In this document: one piece after another, positions 34,357 to 44,571 of the stretch
How positions within the stretch are numbered: the stretch's first letter is position 1
How the letters are laid out: each line of letters begins with the position of its first letter
Assembly (NCBI RefSeq): GCF_004959775.1
Contig: NZ_SJZG01000014.1
Location: 1 to 64,000 of the forward strand
Reading direction: 5' to 3'
From: Agromyces sp. H66
GTDB taxonomy: Bacteria > Actinomycetota > Actinomycetes > Actinomycetales > Microbacteriaceae
Length of the DNA stretch: 64,000 nt
Program-made: the position numbers and the translations under genes
The notes under the pieces: generated by a model
Told to the model about the DNA's origin: nothing
Database searches by the model: none
What the model saw: the letters and a program-made list of their open reading frames with translations, nothing else

Positions 34357-35303
34357 AGCACCGGAATCGGCATGGTGAACGGCGGCTCCTCGGCGACGGG
34401 CGGCGTCGCGGCATCCGCGATCCTGATGCCGGAGGCGTCGAGGCGTCGCGCGCTCTCGTCGGCGTCGATCCAGTCGAGCGCGGGGAAGGCGCCGAGCGGC
34501 ACCACCGAGTGCAGCACGGTCGTGGGGTACACGTGCACGAGGTTGAACGCCCTCGCGCCGTCTCGCCCGCGCGTGCCGCCGACGGGAACGTTGAGGTCCT
34601 GCGTGTAGCAGCTCGCCGAGGCCACCGAGACCGGCACCCCCGCGAACGTCGCGGTCGACGAGTAGTGCAGGTGACCGGCGATGATCGAGCGGATGTCGCT
34701 GCCGGCGACGACCTCGGCGAGCCCCGCCTGGTCGCGAAGCTCCACCGAGACCGCGAGGTCGAGCACGCTCGGCACGGGCGGGTGGTGCATCGCGAGGATG
34801 GTGCCGTGCGGCGCCGGGATGGACAGCTCCTCGGCGAGCCAGTCGAGCTGCGCCGGCGCCACCTCGCCGTGGTGGTGCCCGGGCACCGTGGAATCGAGCG
34901 TGATGACGCGCAGGCCGTTGACGTCGTCGACGCGATCGACTGGCCGAGACCCTCCCATGCGGTCGTCGAGGAGGCCACGACGGAAGGCCGCGCGATCGTC
35001 GTGGTTGCCCATGACCCAGATCGCCTGCGCGCCGAGGCGCGCGGCCACGGGGTCGACGATGCGGCGGATGCGCTCGTAGGCGTCGGCCTCGCCGCGATCA
35101 GCCAGGTCGCCGGTGAAGACGATCGCCTCGGGCCGGGCTCCGGATGCCTCGAACTCGTCGAAGAGGGTGCGCAGGTGCTGCTCGCTCGAGACGCGATCGT
35201 AGAGCAGCCCGCCGCCTGCGAGCAGGTGCGTGTCGCTGATGTGGAGCAGGAAGTGGTCCGGCCGCGGGTATTCGGCCGTACGGGTGTTCACGTTTCGTCC
35301 CAT
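34350..35303 (-). CDS. CpdA-like metallophosphoesterase
   Basis: The 317-residue calcineurin-like phosphoesterase has the metal-binding motifs in order: HISDTHL (Asp, His), FTGDLADRG, WVMGNHDDR, AMHHPP and AGHLHYS. This set matches class III 3',5'-cyclic-nucleotide phosphodiesterases (CpdA/Rv0805). The C-terminal 90 residues form an actinobacterial extension. It is probably cytoplasmic and may hydrolyse cAMP or another phosphodiester; the substrate is unproven. Confidence 0.9.
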   Translation of the reverse strand: MGRNVNTRTAEYPRPDHFLLHISDTHLLAGGGLLYDRVSSEQHLRTLFDEFEASGARPEAIVFTGDLADRGEADAYERIRRIVDPVAARLGAQAIWVMGNHDDRAAFRRGLLDDRMGGSRPVDRVDDVNGLRVITLDSTVPGHHHGEVAPAQLDWLAEELSIPAPHGTILAMHHPPVPSVLDLAVSVELRDQAGLAEVVAGSDIRSIIAGHLHYSSTATFAGVPVSVASASCYTQDLNVPVGGTRGRDGARAFNLVHVYPTTVLHSVVPLGAFPALDWIDADESARRLDASGIRIADAATPPVAEEPPFTMPIPVLA

Positions 35304-35443
35304 TCGATCGGTGAAGACGCGCGTCGACGGGCGTCGGGGGTAACGCTAGCCGAACACGTGAATCTGAACGGTGAATGAATACGGCATGTGACGCGGTCGA
35401 AGAGACGGCGCGCTCGACACCGTCGGGTGCCGGCGCTTCAGCC

Positions 35444-35995
35444 TCATGGCTTGTCGGGCTTCTTCGTGTGCCCGGGCGGATCGGGGCGTCCGTTGCCGGT
35501 GTCGGGCGGGGGTTCGACCGTCGGGACCGGCTCGACCGGCACGTCGTCGCCGGGATCGGTCGAGCCGTCGCCGGGTGTCGGCGGCGGGCTGCTCGGCGTG
35601 GGCGTCGGCGTCGGCCCCGGGCTGGGCAGGATCGGCGCGTACGAGTTGGGCGCGCCCGGATCGGTCGAGGTCGGCCGCGGGGCGTCGCCGCCCCCGACGG
35701 CCTGGTCACCGGGCCCGGATCCGCCGGCGAACGAGATCAGCGCCACCGCGCCCCCGAGCATCGCCACGGTGGCCACCGTGGCCGAGACGATCAGCACATG
35801 CAGGCGCCGCTCGAACAGCCAGGCGCCGGCGGCGGTGAGGCGCGGCTCGAGCCACGCCACGATCGGAGCCGCCGCCGCGAGGAGCCGGGCCCGCCGGCTG
35901 CCGACCGGGGGCGCGGCGCGGCGCGCGTGGCGTCCGCGGGGTCGACGCAGCGGTTCGTCGGGTCGCCCCTGGCCGGGATCCTCCCCCTCGAACAC
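35444..35995 (-). CDS. Single-pass Pro-rich membrane protein, unknown
   Basis: This 183-residue protein has a basic cytoplasmic N-terminus of about 65 residues, one membrane helix (HVLIVSATVATVAMLGGAVALISFAG) and an extracytoplasmic tail rich in Pro, Thr, Gly and Asp (SPGPTPTPTPSSPPPTPG) ending in GHTKKPDKP. The GTG start follows GAGGTGAG. The tail resembles a wall-spanning spacer. No domain is recognised and no partner is evident. The length and clean frame in a region where the other strand holds no gene support its reality. Confidence 0.65.
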   Translation of the reverse strand: MFEGEDPGQGRPDEPLRRPRGRHARRAAPPVGSRRARLLAAAAPIVAWLEPRLTAAGAWLFERRLHVLIVSATVATVAMLGGAVALISFAGGSGPGDQAVGGGDAPRPTSTDPGAPNSYAPILPSPGPTPTPTPSSPPPTPGDGSTDPGDDVPVEPVPTVEPPPDTGNGRPDPPGHTKKPDKP

Positions 35996-36123
35996 GTGCT
36001 CACCTCGCCTCGGACGCCACAGCTCACCCCATTCGGGGGGCGCGGCACCCTACGAGGATATTGGGCACGGCGGGTCGGCTCCATCCGCAGGTGACGGATG
36101 GTCAGGATTCGGGGCGCGGCCGG

Positions 36124-37956
36124 TCAGTGCTTGTGGCGAGGCTTCCGGAACGGCTTCCCATCGGCGTCCGGGGCGCCGCTCCGCGCCCCCGAGCGCGGGC
36201 GCTCGGTGCCACCCGTACGTCGGCCGGGACCGCCCGTGTCGCGCCGGAGCTCGATGAGGCGGCCCGAGATCCGGGTGCTCTCGAGCCGCTCCAGCGTTTC
36301 GCGCGGCAGGTCGGCCGGCAGCTCGACGAGCGAGAACTCTGGCCGGATCTGGATGGCCCCGAAGTCCTCGCGCTTGAGTCCGCCCTCGTTGGCGAGCGCC
36401 CCGACGATCTGCCGCGGCTCGACTCGGTGGCGCCTGCCGACGGCGATGCGGTACGTCGCCAACGAGGCGTCGCCGGCTCGGTGTCGGCGCTCGGGGCGGT
36501 CGCCGCGGTCCCGGTCGCCCCAGCCGCGCCCGTCGAGGCCGGGCCGCTCGTCGCGCTCACGCCGCGGCGGGCGCTCGGCACGCGCCGGGCGCTCGGGTTC
36601 CGGCTCGAGGAGGAGCGGCGACTCGCCCTGCGCCACCACCGCGAGCGCGGCCGCGACATCCGCCTCGGGGACGTCGTGGTGGCGCACGTAGTGGGCGATG
36701 ATGTCGCGGAAGCCGTCGATCCTCTCGGTCTGCTCGAGCGCCGCGCTGATGCGGTCGTCGAAGCGGGCGAGGCGGGTGACGTTGACCTCGTCGACGCTCG
36801 GCAGGTGCATCTGCGTGATCGGCTGCTTCGTCGCCTTCTCGATGCGGGCGAGCAGGCCCCGTTCGCGGGGGGTGACGAAGCTGATCGCGTCGCCCGTGCG
36901 ACCGGCGCGGCCGGTGCGGCCGATGCGGTGCACGTACGGTTCGCTGTCGGTGGGGATGTCGAAGTTGACCACGTGGCTGATGCGCTCGACGTCGAGGCCG
37001 CGCGCCGCGACATCCGTGGCCACCAGGATGTCGAGCTTGCCCGACTTGAGTTGGTTCACGGTGCGCTCGCGCTGCGCCTGGGCGATGTCGCCGTTGATCG
37101 CGGCCGCCTCGTAGCCGCGGGCGCGGAGCTTCTCGGCGAGCTCCTCGGTGACGTTCTTCGTGCGGACGAAGACGATCATGCCCTCGAAGTTCTCGACCTC
37201 GAGGATGCGCGTGAGGGCATCCACCTTCTGCGCGTACGACACGACGAGGTAGCGCTGCGTGATGTTCGCGGCGGTCTGGGTCTTCGTCTTGACCGTGATC
37301 TCCTCGGGGTCGTGCAGGTACTGCTGCGACATCCGGCGGATCGCGGCGGGCATGGTCGCCGAGAAGAGGGCGACCTGCTTGTCGTCGGGCGTGTCGGCGA
37401 GGATCGTCTCGACGTCCTCGGCGAAGCCCATCTTCAGCATCTCGTCGGCCTCGTCGAGCACGAGGTACTTGAGTTCCGAGAGATCGAGCGTGCCCTTGTC
37501 GAGGTGGTCCATGATGCGGCCCGGCGTGCCGACGACGATGTGCACGCCGCGGCGCAGCGCGGAGAGCTGCACGCCGTAGCCCTGGCCGCCGTAGACGGGC
37601 AGGATGTGCACGCCGCGCAGGTGCGCGGCGTACCGCTCGAACGCCTCGCACACCTGCAACGCGAGCTCGCGGGTGGGGGCGAGCACGAGCGCCTGCGGGG
37701 TCTTCTGCGACACGTCGAGGCGTGCGAGGATCGGCAGCGCGAACGCGGCGGTCTTGCCGGTGCCGGTCTGCGCGAGGCCCACGACGTCGCGGCCGGCGAG
37801 CAGGGTCGGGATGGTCGCCGCCTGGATCGCCGAGGGCGTCTCGTAGCCGACGTCGTCGAGCGCCTTCAGCACCGGACCCTCGAGGCCGAGGTCGGAGAAC
37901 GTCGTGGCGGGCTGCTCGGGAGCCGCTGCCTCGACGGGAAGTTCGTCGGAAGTCAC
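36124..37956 (-). CDS. deaD: DEAD-box RNA helicase (DeaD/CsdA type)
   Basis: In this 610-residue helicase all helicase motifs are present: Q motif (PSAIQAATIP), Walker A AQTGTGKT (residues about 60-67), PTRELALQ, TPGRIMDH, DEAD in LVLDEADEMLKMGF, SAT, and C-terminal FVRTKNVTEEL, ATDVAARGLDVERI and HRIGRTGRAGR. A DbpA-like RNA-binding domain occupies about residues 495-570, preceded by an Arg/Glu/Pro-rich linker and followed by a basic tail. It probably remodels structured RNA and ribosome precursors, especially in the cold. Confidence 0.95.
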   Translation of the reverse strand: MTSDELPVEAAAPEQPATTFSDLGLEGPVLKALDDVGYETPSAIQAATIPTLLAGRDVVGLAQTGTGKTAAFALPILARLDVSQKTPQALVLAPTRELALQVCEAFERYAAHLRGVHILPVYGGQGYGVQLSALRRGVHIVVGTPGRIMDHLDKGTLDLSELKYLVLDEADEMLKMGFAEDVETILADTPDDKQVALFSATMPAAIRRMSQQYLHDPEEITVKTKTQTAANITQRYLVVSYAQKVDALTRILEVENFEGMIVFVRTKNVTEELAEKLRARGYEAAAINGDIAQAQRERTVNQLKSGKLDILVATDVAARGLDVERISHVVNFDIPTDSEPYVHRIGRTGRAGRTGDAISFVTPRERGLLARIEKATKQPITQMHLPSVDEVNVTRLARFDDRISAALEQTERIDGFRDIIAHYVRHHDVPEADVAAALAVVAQGESPLLLEPEPERPARAERPPRRERDERPGLDGRGWGDRDRGDRPERRHRAGDASLATYRIAVGRRHRVEPRQIVGALANEGGLKREDFGAIQIRPEFSLVELPADLPRETLERLESTRISGRLIELRRDTGGPGRRTGGTERPRSGARSGAPDADGKPFRKPRHKH

Positions 37957-38042
37957 CCTTCAGGGTAGACCGTGCGGCTGGGAGCGCGTCGGGCGGACAT
38001 GCCGGTGCGACGCGCGCGAGCGGTCGCGGTGTGCGCGCGTGC

Positions 38043-38207
38043 CTATCGCTTCGCGCGAGCCGCGCGTTGCCGCAGGATGCCGAAGATGACCGTGCCCACG
38101 ACCAGCACGATGCCGATCACACCCAGCCAGAGGAGGCCCTCGAGCGCGAAGCCGACGATCGCCAGCACCAGCCATACCACGAGCAGAATCACCAGCACAG
38201 TCCACAT
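38043..38207 (-). CDS. 54-residue hydrophobic membrane peptide
   Basis: The short frame encodes MWTVLVILLVVWLVLAIVGF, a turn with ALEGLLW, a second helix (LGVIGIVLVVGTVIFGIL) and a basic end RQRAARAKR: two membrane helices in a hairpin with the termini inside by the positive-inside rule. GGTGG lies 5 nt before the ATG. Similar small hydrophobic proteins (PMP3-like or of the actinobacterial hydrophobic-protein type) are common. It lies between the helicase and the aldo/keto reductase on the same strand, about 80 bp from each. Function unknown. Confidence 0.7.
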   Translation of the reverse strand: MWTVLVILLVVWLVLAIVGFALEGLLWLGVIGIVLVVGTVIFGILRQRAARAKR

Positions 38208-38285
38208 ATTTCCACCGTACGCCTGCCGGACCGCGAACGGGTCGAACGCGAGCGGGGAATCGCGACGCGGAACCCGGCTCGTCGG

Positions 38286-39224
38286 CTACGCCCAGGGGCG
38301 GGCGCCTCGAGCAGCCCAGTACCGGGCCGGGTCCTCGGCGAGGGCGACGAGCGCCGCGGTATCCGTCGCGGGAGCTCGCGCGGCGAGGTTCGAGTCGAGC
38401 TGAGCGGTGGTGACCGCCCCCGAGAGCACCATGTCGCACCAGGGCCGCGAGCGCGCCGCCCCGATCGCGAACGCGTCGAGCGACTGGCCGTCGGCGGCGG
38501 CGAGCGCGGCCGCATCGGGCTGGTCTCCCGCGGGGGTCAGTCGGCCGTTCCCGACCGCCTCCTTCACCACGACGAGCCAGCCGGCATCGTGGGCGCGGAC
38601 GAGTGCCGGTTCCGCCGACGGCTCGAGGAGGTTCCACGTCGCCTGCACCGCGGTGAACGGCGTGTCGGGCAGCTCACGCGCCGCGTCGAGCACCTCGCCC
38701 TGGCCGGGCCCGCTCGTCGAGACGCCCACCCTGACACCGGACGCCGCGAGTTCCCGCAGCCGGTCGAGCAGCGCCGCATCGGCGAGCGCCGGGCTGTCGG
38801 GCGTCAGGGAGTGCACGAGGTACACGTCGGGCGGGCCGCCGAGCGCCGCGACCGTCTCGGGCCACTGCCGGTCGAGCATCGCGAGCGAGTGCTCCTTGCG
38901 CTCGTGCACCTCGGCGTCGATGCGCCAGTCACCCACGTAGGCGTAGCCCGACTTGGACTCGATCGTCAGCTCGGCGCGGCGATCGGGGTGCGCCGCGAGC
39001 CACGACCCGAGGAACTCCTCCGCCCGACCGTACGACCTGGCCGCATCGAGGAAGCGGATGCCGCGTGCCCACGCCGCGTCGAGCAGCGCGTGCGCCCGTC
39101 GCCGCAGCGCCTCGATGCTCCGGTCGCCGCCGAGATCGGCGGCCCGACCCGCCGTGATGTACGCCGGACGCCCGACCGCGGCGAGTCCGAGGCCCAACGG
39201 GGCGAGTGCGGGACGTTCGTGCAC
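38286..39224 (-). CDS. Aldo/keto reductase family protein
   Basis: The product has about 312 residues and the (beta/alpha)8 aldo/keto reductase fold. Family motifs include FLDAARSYGRAEEFLGSWL (catalytic Asp and Tyr), TIESKSGYAYVGDW (catalytic Lys), DVYLVHSL (His), and RVGVSTSGPGQ. The GTG at 39224 starts where the first strand of the family begins (PALAPLGLGLAAVGRP). Longer in-frame starts (ATG 39278, ATG 39323) are possible, so the N-terminus is uncertain. NADPH-dependent reduction of an unknown carbonyl is expected. Confidence 0.85.
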   Translation of the reverse strand: MHERPALAPLGLGLAAVGRPAYITAGRAADLGGDRSIEALRRRAHALLDAAWARGIRFLDAARSYGRAEEFLGSWLAAHPDRRAELTIESKSGYAYVGDWRIDAEVHERKEHSLAMLDRQWPETVAALGGPPDVYLVHSLTPDSPALADAALLDRLRELAASGVRVGVSTSGPGQGEVLDAARELPDTPFTAVQATWNLLEPSAEPALVRAHDAGWLVVVKEAVGNGRLTPAGDQPDAAALAAADGQSLDAFAIGAARSRPWCDMVLSGAVTTAQLDSNLAARAPATDTAALVALAEDPARYWAARGARPWA

Positions 39225-39424
39225 GTGGCGCAGCCCATCTCGGGAGAAACATCGCCGGACCTGCGATTCTTCCTGCATTTCAACAGCAACGCAGATATCG
39301 GCGCCTGGGCACGCTCCTCCCAAGGTGGCCCAGTCTGCGGCATCCGACCGTCGACCGCAAGGGGTCGCGGAACAGGTTGGAATCGGGAAGAGTGGGCGGT
39401 TCGCGATCGAAGAGGAGGAGCCCG

Positions 39425-39712
39425 ATGCTCACACTGACCGATAACGCCAGCACTGCTGTCAAGGAGATCGTCGAGCGGAGTGGTGCGGCCGGCGAGGCCG
39501 GACTGCGCATCGACGCCGACGACGCCGCGGCCACGGATTTCGCCGTGGCGATCGTGCCGACGCCGCTCGAGCACGACACGGTGGTCGAGCAGGACGGCGC
39601 ACGCGTCTACCTCGGCGAGAACGCGGCCCAGGCGCTCGATGACAAGACCCTCGACGCGCGCGTCTCGGAGGACGGCCGCGTCGCGTTCGACCTCCTGCAT
39701 CAGCAGTCCTGA
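39425..39712 (+). CDS. HesB/IscA-like protein without cysteines
   Basis: This 95-residue protein resembles A-type Fe-S carriers at its start (MLTLTDNASTAVKEIVERSG, then GLRIDADD) and in the strand GARVYLGENAAQALDDKTLDARV, but it contains no Cys at all, whereas IscA/HesB proteins bind iron through three Cys. It therefore cannot be a classical cluster carrier. GAGGAGGAG precedes the ATG. A strong hairpin follows the stop. The role is unknown; such degenerate members are frequent in Microbacteriaceae, in my recollection. Confidence 0.8.
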   Translation: MLTLTDNASTAVKEIVERSGAAGEAGLRIDADDAAATDFAVAIVPTPLEHDTVVEQDGARVYLGENAAQALDDKTLDARVSEDGRVAFDLLHQQS

Positions 39713-39724
39713 CACCGCACGACG

Positions 39725-39761
39725 ACGGCGGGCCGGCAGATTCGATCTGCCGGCCCGCCGT
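39725..39761. terminator. Strong bidirectional terminator hairpin
   Basis: A 16-bp stem (39725-39740 with 39746-39761; the inner 14 bp GGCGGGCCGGCAGA/TCTGCCGGCCCGCC are perfect) with loop TTCGA lies between the convergent HesB-like and rhamnose-binding-protein genes. It is the most convincing terminator in the window. Confidence 0.85.
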
Positions 39762-39774
39762 TCGGTGCAGGGGA

Positions 39775-40815
39775 TCAGAAGTCGAAGTCCCCGATGTTCT
39801 CGGCGTCGAAGACGTACGGGTCGCCGAGGAGCACGGTGGCGTCGGGGCCGACCTCGTAGTCGCCGAGCTTGCCGGCCTCGAAGGTGTCGCCCTCCTCACC
39901 GGTGATCTCGCCCTCGATGAGGGCCTTGGCCGCGTACGCCGCCAGGTAGCCCAGGTCGGCCGGGTTCCAGAGCGCGAACGCGGTCACGGTGCCGTCCTCG
40001 ACGTACTCGCGCATCTGGTTCGGGGTGCCCAGGCCGGTCAGGGCGACCTGCCCCTTGTACTCCGAGGTCGACAGGTACCGGGCCGCGGCCGCGATGCCGA
40101 CCGTGGTGGGCGAGACGATGCCCTTCAGCTCGGGGTAGGTCTGCAGGAGGGCGGCCGTCTTGTCGAACGACGTCTGGTCGTCGTCGTCGCCGTAGACCGT
40201 CTCGACGAGTTCGATGTCGGGGTGGTTGGCGGCGAGCTCCTCCTCCATGAGCTCGATCCACGCGTTCTGGTTCGTCGCGTTCGCCGACGCCGAGAGGATC
40301 GCGATCTGGCCGGCGCCGCCGATCTGCTCGGCGATGAGGTCGACCTGGATCTTCGCGATGCCCTCGGCGGTCGCCTGGTTGATGAACAGGTCGCGGCACT
40401 CGGGGTTGGTGTCGGAGTCGAACGTGACGACCTTGACGCCGGCGTCGCGTGCCTCGTCGAGTGCGTCGCAGATCGCCTCGGGGTCGTTGGCCGACACCAC
40501 GAGGGCGCCCACGCCCTGCTGCGCGGCCGTCTGGATGAAGCTGACCTGCGAGGTCGGGGATGCCTCGGACGGGCCGACCTCGGCGAACTCGCCGCCGAAC
40601 TCCTCGACCGCCTCGGTTCCGCCAGCCGACGAGGTGTCGAAATACGGGTTGCCGAGGTTCTTGGGCAGGAACGTGACCGACAGGTCGGCGTCGCCGCCGC
40701 CCTCCCCGCCGCCGTTGTCTCCGCCCGAGGCGCACCCCGTGAGGGTGAGCGCGGCGGCGGCGGCCATCGCGGTGAGCGCCATGCCGAGACGGCGCGTGCG
40801 GTGCTGAGTGAACAT
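39775..40815 (-). CDS. rhaS: Rhamnose-type ABC importer, sugar-binding lipoprotein
   Basis: This 346-residue periplasmic-binding-protein family 4 member has a signal peptide ending in LTLTGC (lipidated Cys 28), a Gly/Asp-rich spacer, then VTFLPKNLGNPYFDTSSAGG and FIQTAAQQGVGALVVSANDPEA, which match RhaS-type binding proteins. It is fourth in the operon, after the permeases, with GGAAGGA before the ATG. Autoinducer-2 binding proteins are related, so the ligand call rests on the family signature. Confidence 0.87.
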   Translation of the reverse strand: MFTQHRTRRLGMALTAMAAAAALTLTGCASGGDNGGGEGGGDADLSVTFLPKNLGNPYFDTSSAGGTEAVEEFGGEFAEVGPSEASPTSQVSFIQTAAQQGVGALVVSANDPEAICDALDEARDAGVKVVTFDSDTNPECRDLFINQATAEGIAKIQVDLIAEQIGGAGQIAILSASANATNQNAWIELMEEELAANHPDIELVETVYGDDDDQTSFDKTAALLQTYPELKGIVSPTTVGIAAAARYLSTSEYKGQVALTGLGTPNQMREYVEDGTVTAFALWNPADLGYLAAYAAKALIEGEITGEEGDTFEAGKLGDYEVGPDATVLLGDPYVFDAENIGDFDF

Positions 40816-40876
40816 CGTTGTTTCCTTCCGTGGTGCCGGTGACCGGACTGTGATGCAGGGTGTTGGGTGTGCAGGG

Positions 40877-41953
40877 TCAGGGCGACGGTGGGGATGCCGC
40901 GCTTGCCCCCTTCTTCTTCCCGATCGCCGAGATCCGCCGACGGCGGAGCCAGGCGAGGAGGCTGGCGGACACCACCGAGAGCACGAGGAGCACTCCGGTG
41001 ATGACGTTGATGATGTCGCTGGTGACTCCGGCGAGACGGAGGGCGCTGCCGAGCGTGCCGATGAGCAGCACACCGGCGATGACGCCGTGCAGGGCCCCGC
41101 GGCCGCCGAAGATCGAGACGCCGCCGAGCAGGACCGCGGCGATGACCTGCAGCTCCATTCCGGTGGCATTGTCGCCGCGGGCGTTGCTGTAGAGCAGCGT
41201 GAAGTAGACGCCCGCGAACCCGGCCACGGTTCCGCTGAGGATGAAGAGCAGGAACTTGGTGCGGCCGACGTCCACGCCCGAGAATGCGGCAGCCTCCGTG
41301 TTCAGGCCGATGGCGTAGAGCGAGCGGCCGAAGGGCGTGAAGTGCAGGAGGATCGCGAAGCCGATCGCGAGCACCGCGAACGGGATCATGATGCCGGGGA
41401 TCGGGGTGCCGGGGATGTTCTCCTTGGCCAGGTCCGTCCAGAACTCGGGGAACTCGGTGATGGCGGTCGTGCCGAGCAGGCCCACGGCGATGCCGCGGAA
41501 CAGGGCGAGCGTACCGATGGTCACCGCGAGCGATGGCAGGCCGACGACGGTGATCAGGAACCCGTTGACCACTCCCGCGAGCGTGCCGACGAGGATCGCC
41601 GTGACCGCGGCGAGCGCGAACGGCCAGCCGGCCTGCGTGAGGATGCCGGTCATCACGCTCGAGAGCCCGACGACGCTCGCGACCGAGAGGTCGATCTCCT
41701 CGGTGACGATGATGAGCGTCATGGGCAGGGCGATCAGGAGGATCGGGGCGATGTCGCGCAGCAGGTAGGTCACGGTGAGCGGGCTGTCGAAGTTCGGCAC
41801 GACGGCGAGGGCGACGGCGATGACCGCGAGCAGCAGCCCGATGATGGCGGCCTCGCGGTTGACGAGGAGTCGCCGCCACGGCGAGTGCGAGTACGCCTCG
41901 TAGGTGCGCGTGGTCCGGGTGTCCGGCGCGGGTGCGGGTGCCGTGGCGGTCAT
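40877..41953 (-). CDS. rhaQ: Rhamnose-type ABC importer, permease 2
   Basis: The 358-residue BPD_transp_2 permease has eight or more membrane helices and the family motifs [38 protein letters not shown] and [15 protein letters not shown] (cytoplasmic coupling loop), ending in a basic tail. Its ATG overlaps the stop of the first permease (ATGA). It pairs with that permease to form the channel. Confidence 0.88.
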   Translation of the reverse strand: MTATAPAPAPDTRTTRTYEAYSHSPWRRLLVNREAAIIGLLLAVIAVALAVVPNFDSPLTVTYLLRDIAPILLIALPMTLIIVTEEIDLSVASVVGLSSVMTGILTQAGWPFALAAVTAILVGTLAGVVNGFLITVVGLPSLAVTIGTLALFRGIAVGLLGTTAITEFPEFWTDLAKENIPGTPIPGIMIPFAVLAIGFAILLHFTPFGRSLYAIGLNTEAAAFSGVDVGRTKFLLFILSGTVAGFAGVYFTLLYSNARGDNATGMELQVIAAVLLGGVSIFGGRGALHGVIAGVLLIGTLGSALRLAGVTSDIINVITGVLLVLSVVSASLLAWLRRRRISAIGKKKGASAASPPSP

Positions 41954-42990
41954 CGGCCTTCCTCCCTGATCTCGAGGAGCTTGCGGGATTGCCGGAGCGC
42001 GAGCACCCGGTCGAGCACGATCGCGCCGATGATGAGCGCGCCGAGGACCGCGCGCTGCCAGAAGTCCTGGATGCCGAGGATGGGCAGGGCGCGGTTGATG
42101 GTGAGCAGCAGGTACGCCCCGATCGCGGCGCCCCAGACGGTGCCGACGCCGCCGGAGATCGCCACGCCGCCGATGACGGCCGCGCCGATGGCCTGGAACT
42201 CCCAGCCGGTTCCGGCGGCGGAGCTCACCGTGCCGTAGCGGGCGGCGTAGAGCACCCCGGCGAAGCCCGAGAGCGCGCCGCTGACGACGAAGGCGGTGAT
42301 GATGCGGCGCGTCACGGGCAGGCCGTAGAGGTGCGCCGCGGCGGGATCCGACCCGATCGCGTAGAACTCGCGCCCGCTGCGGAGGTTGCGCAGCACCCAC
42401 GCCGCGATGACGAGCACGACGACTGCGACGATCGTGAGGATCGGGATGTACAGGATCTGGCCGGTCCCGAGCCCGCGGAACGCGGCGGGCAGGTCGGACG
42501 CGTTGATGCGGTCGCTCCCGGCCCACGCGACGTTGACGCCACGGTAGATGTACAGGGTGCCGAGGGTGATCACGAGCGCGGGGACCTTCGCGAGCGCGAT
42601 GAGCGCGCCATTGACCAGACCGAGCATGCCGCCGATGATGATGCCCGCGAGGAACACGGCGATGATCGGAATGCCGGGCACGTCGATGAACAGCCGCCCG
42701 GTGAGGTAGGCCGTCAGCCCGAGCACGGAGCCGACCGAGAGGTCGATGTTCCGGGTGAAGATGACGATGGCCTGGCCGACCGCGACGAGCAGGAGGAGCG
42801 ACGGGGTGAGCAGCAGGTCGCGGAAGCCGTCGGCGGAGAACAGGAAGTTCGGGTTGCGGAGGGTCGCGGCGATGACCACGAGCAGGAGCGCGATGACGAT
42901 GGCGGTCTCGCGCGCCTTGAACAGGTGCGAGACGGCGCGCGTCGCCGGCGACGGGGTGGGCTTGGCGGGCGGGGCGGCGGTCGCGGTCAC
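41950..42990 (-). CDS. rhaP: Rhamnose-type ABC importer, permease 1
   Basis: The 346-residue BPD_transp_2 permease carries [42 protein letters not shown] and [15 protein letters not shown]. The GTG start overlaps the ATPase stop (GTGA), so translation is coupled along the operon. It resembles RhaP of sugar importers more closely than ribose permeases because of the [18 protein letters not shown] segment. Confidence 0.88.
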   Translation of the reverse strand: MTATAAPPAKPTPSPATRAVSHLFKARETAIVIALLLVVIAATLRNPNFLFSADGFRDLLLTPSLLLLVAVGQAIVIFTRNIDLSVGSVLGLTAYLTGRLFIDVPGIPIIAVFLAGIIIGGMLGLVNGALIALAKVPALVITLGTLYIYRGVNVAWAGSDRINASDLPAAFRGLGTGQILYIPILTIVAVVVLVIAAWVLRNLRSGREFYAIGSDPAAAHLYGLPVTRRIITAFVVSGALSGFAGVLYAARYGTVSSAAGTGWEFQAIGAAVIGGVAISGGVGTVWGAAIGAYLLLTINRALPILGIQDFWQRAVLGALIIGAIVLDRVLALRQSRKLLEIREEGR

Positions 42991-44516
42991 TTCGCGTCCT
43001 CCTTCTCGGCGGTGGCGGCGAACATGACGGCTTCGGGGGTGGCCTCGGCGCGCGGGAACTCGCCCGTGAGGTATCCCTCGCGCATCACGAGCACGCGGTC
43101 GGCCATGCCGAGGACCTCCGGCAGCTCCGACGAGATCATGAGGATCGCCATGCCCTGCTGGGCGAGTTCGGAGAGCAGGCGGTGCACCTCGGCCTTGGTG
43201 CCGACGTCGATTCCGCGCGTGGGTTCGTCGACGATGAGCACCTTCGGTCGGGTCGCGAGCCACTTGCCGAGCACGAGCTTCTGCTGGTTGCCGCCCGACA
43301 GCGTGCCCGCCTCGGCGTCGAGCGCCGCGGTCTTCACCTCGAGGCGGCTGGCCCACACCGCGGCCGCGGCATTCTCGGCCCGGTTGGTCAGGAGCCCGGC
43401 CGTTGCGAGCGAATCGCGGATGGCGAGGGTGACGTTGCGCGAGACGGACTCGTCGAGCACGAGGCCCTGCTTGCGGCGGTCCTCGGGCACGAGGGCGAGG
43501 CCGCGCGCCATGGCGACGCGGGGGTTGCCTTTGGGCAGTGCCCGGCCGCCGAGCCGGACCGAACCCGACTCGTACGGGTCGACGCCGAAGATCGCGCGGG
43601 CGACCTCGCTGCGGCCGGCTCCCACGAGGCCCGCGAGACCCACGATCTCGCCGGCGCGGACGGTGAAGCCGATGTCGTGGAAGACGCCCGTGCGGGTGAG
43701 GCCCTCGACGACGAGCACGTCGTCGCCGACCTCGGCCGGCAGCTTCGGGAACAGCTCGGCGACATCCCGCCCGACCATCTGGCGCACGAGCTCGTCGACG
43801 CTGGTCTCGGCGATCGACTCGGTGGCGATGTAGCTGCCGTCGCGCATGACCGTGACCGTGTCGCAGAGCGCGAAGACCTCGTCGAACCGATGCGAGATGA
43901 ACATCAGCGCGCGGCCCTCGTCGCGCAGGCTCCGCGCGACCGCGAAGAGCCGCTCGACCTCGACGCCCGAGAGTGCCGCGGTCGGCTCGTCCATGATCAG
44001 CACCCGGGCGTCGAGTGAGATGGCCTTGGCGATCTCGATGATCTGCTGATCGGCGATCGAGAGGCCCTCGGTGATCCGATCGGGATCCATCGACACGCCG
44101 AGCCGCGCGAAGATCTCCGTCGCCTCGGCCCGCATCGCCTTCCGGTCGATGCGGCCGAATCGGTTGGTCGGCTGACGGCCCATGAAGATGTTCTCGGTGA
44201 CCGAGAGGTCGGGGAAGAGCGTGGGCTCCTGGTAGATCACCGCGATGCCGGCCGCCTTCGACTGCGCGGTCGTGTGGAAGTCGACCTCCTCGCCCCGGAG
44301 GCGGAAGCTGCCGGCATCTCGCCGGTAGAGGCCGGCGATGATCTTCACGAGCGTGGACTTGCCCGCGCCGTTCTCGCCGATGAGCGCGTGGATGGAGCCC
44401 TGCTCGAGCGTGATGGTGCCGGAGCGCAGGGCGACCACGGCGCCGAACGACTTCACGACCTTCGACAACTCGAGCGCGGGCGGCGCGGGGGGCGATGCGG
44501 CGATCTCCACGGGCAC
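42987..44516 (-). CDS. rhaT: Rhamnose-type ABC importer, ATP-binding protein
   Basis: This 509-residue tandem ATPase of the sugar-import type has a first domain with GENGAGKST (residues 47-55), LSIADQQ signature and [12 protein letters not shown], and a second with [20 protein letters not shown] and [13 protein letters not shown]. The GTG at 44516 was chosen because AAGGAGGAGG lies 4 nt upstream; the longer frame would place that ribosome site inside the gene. It is first in the operon, behind a TTGACC-17-TAGAGT promoter with a LacI operator. Confidence 0.9.
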   Translation of the reverse strand: MPVEIAASPPAPPALELSKVVKSFGAVVALRSGTITLEQGSIHALIGENGAGKSTLVKIIAGLYRRDAGSFRLRGEEVDFHTTAQSKAAGIAVIYQEPTLFPDLSVTENIFMGRQPTNRFGRIDRKAMRAEATEIFARLGVSMDPDRITEGLSIADQQIIEIAKAISLDARVLIMDEPTAALSGVEVERLFAVARSLRDEGRALMFISHRFDEVFALCDTVTVMRDGSYIATESIAETSVDELVRQMVGRDVAELFPKLPAEVGDDVLVVEGLTRTGVFHDIGFTVRAGEIVGLAGLVGAGRSEVARAIFGVDPYESGSVRLGGRALPKGNPRVAMARGLALVPEDRRKQGLVLDESVSRNVTLAIRDSLATAGLLTNRAENAAAAVWASRLEVKTAALDAEAGTLSGGNQQKLVLGKWLATRPKVLIVDEPTRGIDVGTKAEVHRLLSELAQQGMAILMISSELPEVLGMADRVLVMREGYLTGEFPRAEATPEAVMFAATAEKEDAK

Positions 44517-44542
44517 GTCCTCCTCCTTGAGGTGAAACACAA

Positions 44543-44556
44543 ATGAATCGATTCAT
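44543..44556. promoter_or_regulatory. LacI-family operator
   Basis: ATGAATCGATTCAT is a perfect 14-bp palindrome with the central CG typical of LacI-family sites, followed by a half-site GATTCA at 44560-44565. It sits just downstream of the predicted start of the importer transcript, where binding of the divergent LacI-type protein would block transcription. Confidence 0.85.
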
Positions 44557-44571
44557 GTACGATTCAGGCAT

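Noticed and set aside
41950..44571. 873-residue fusion of ATPase and permease
   Set aside because: The permease starts at its own GTG overlapping the ATPase stop; the upstream part is the ATPase gene read out of frame.
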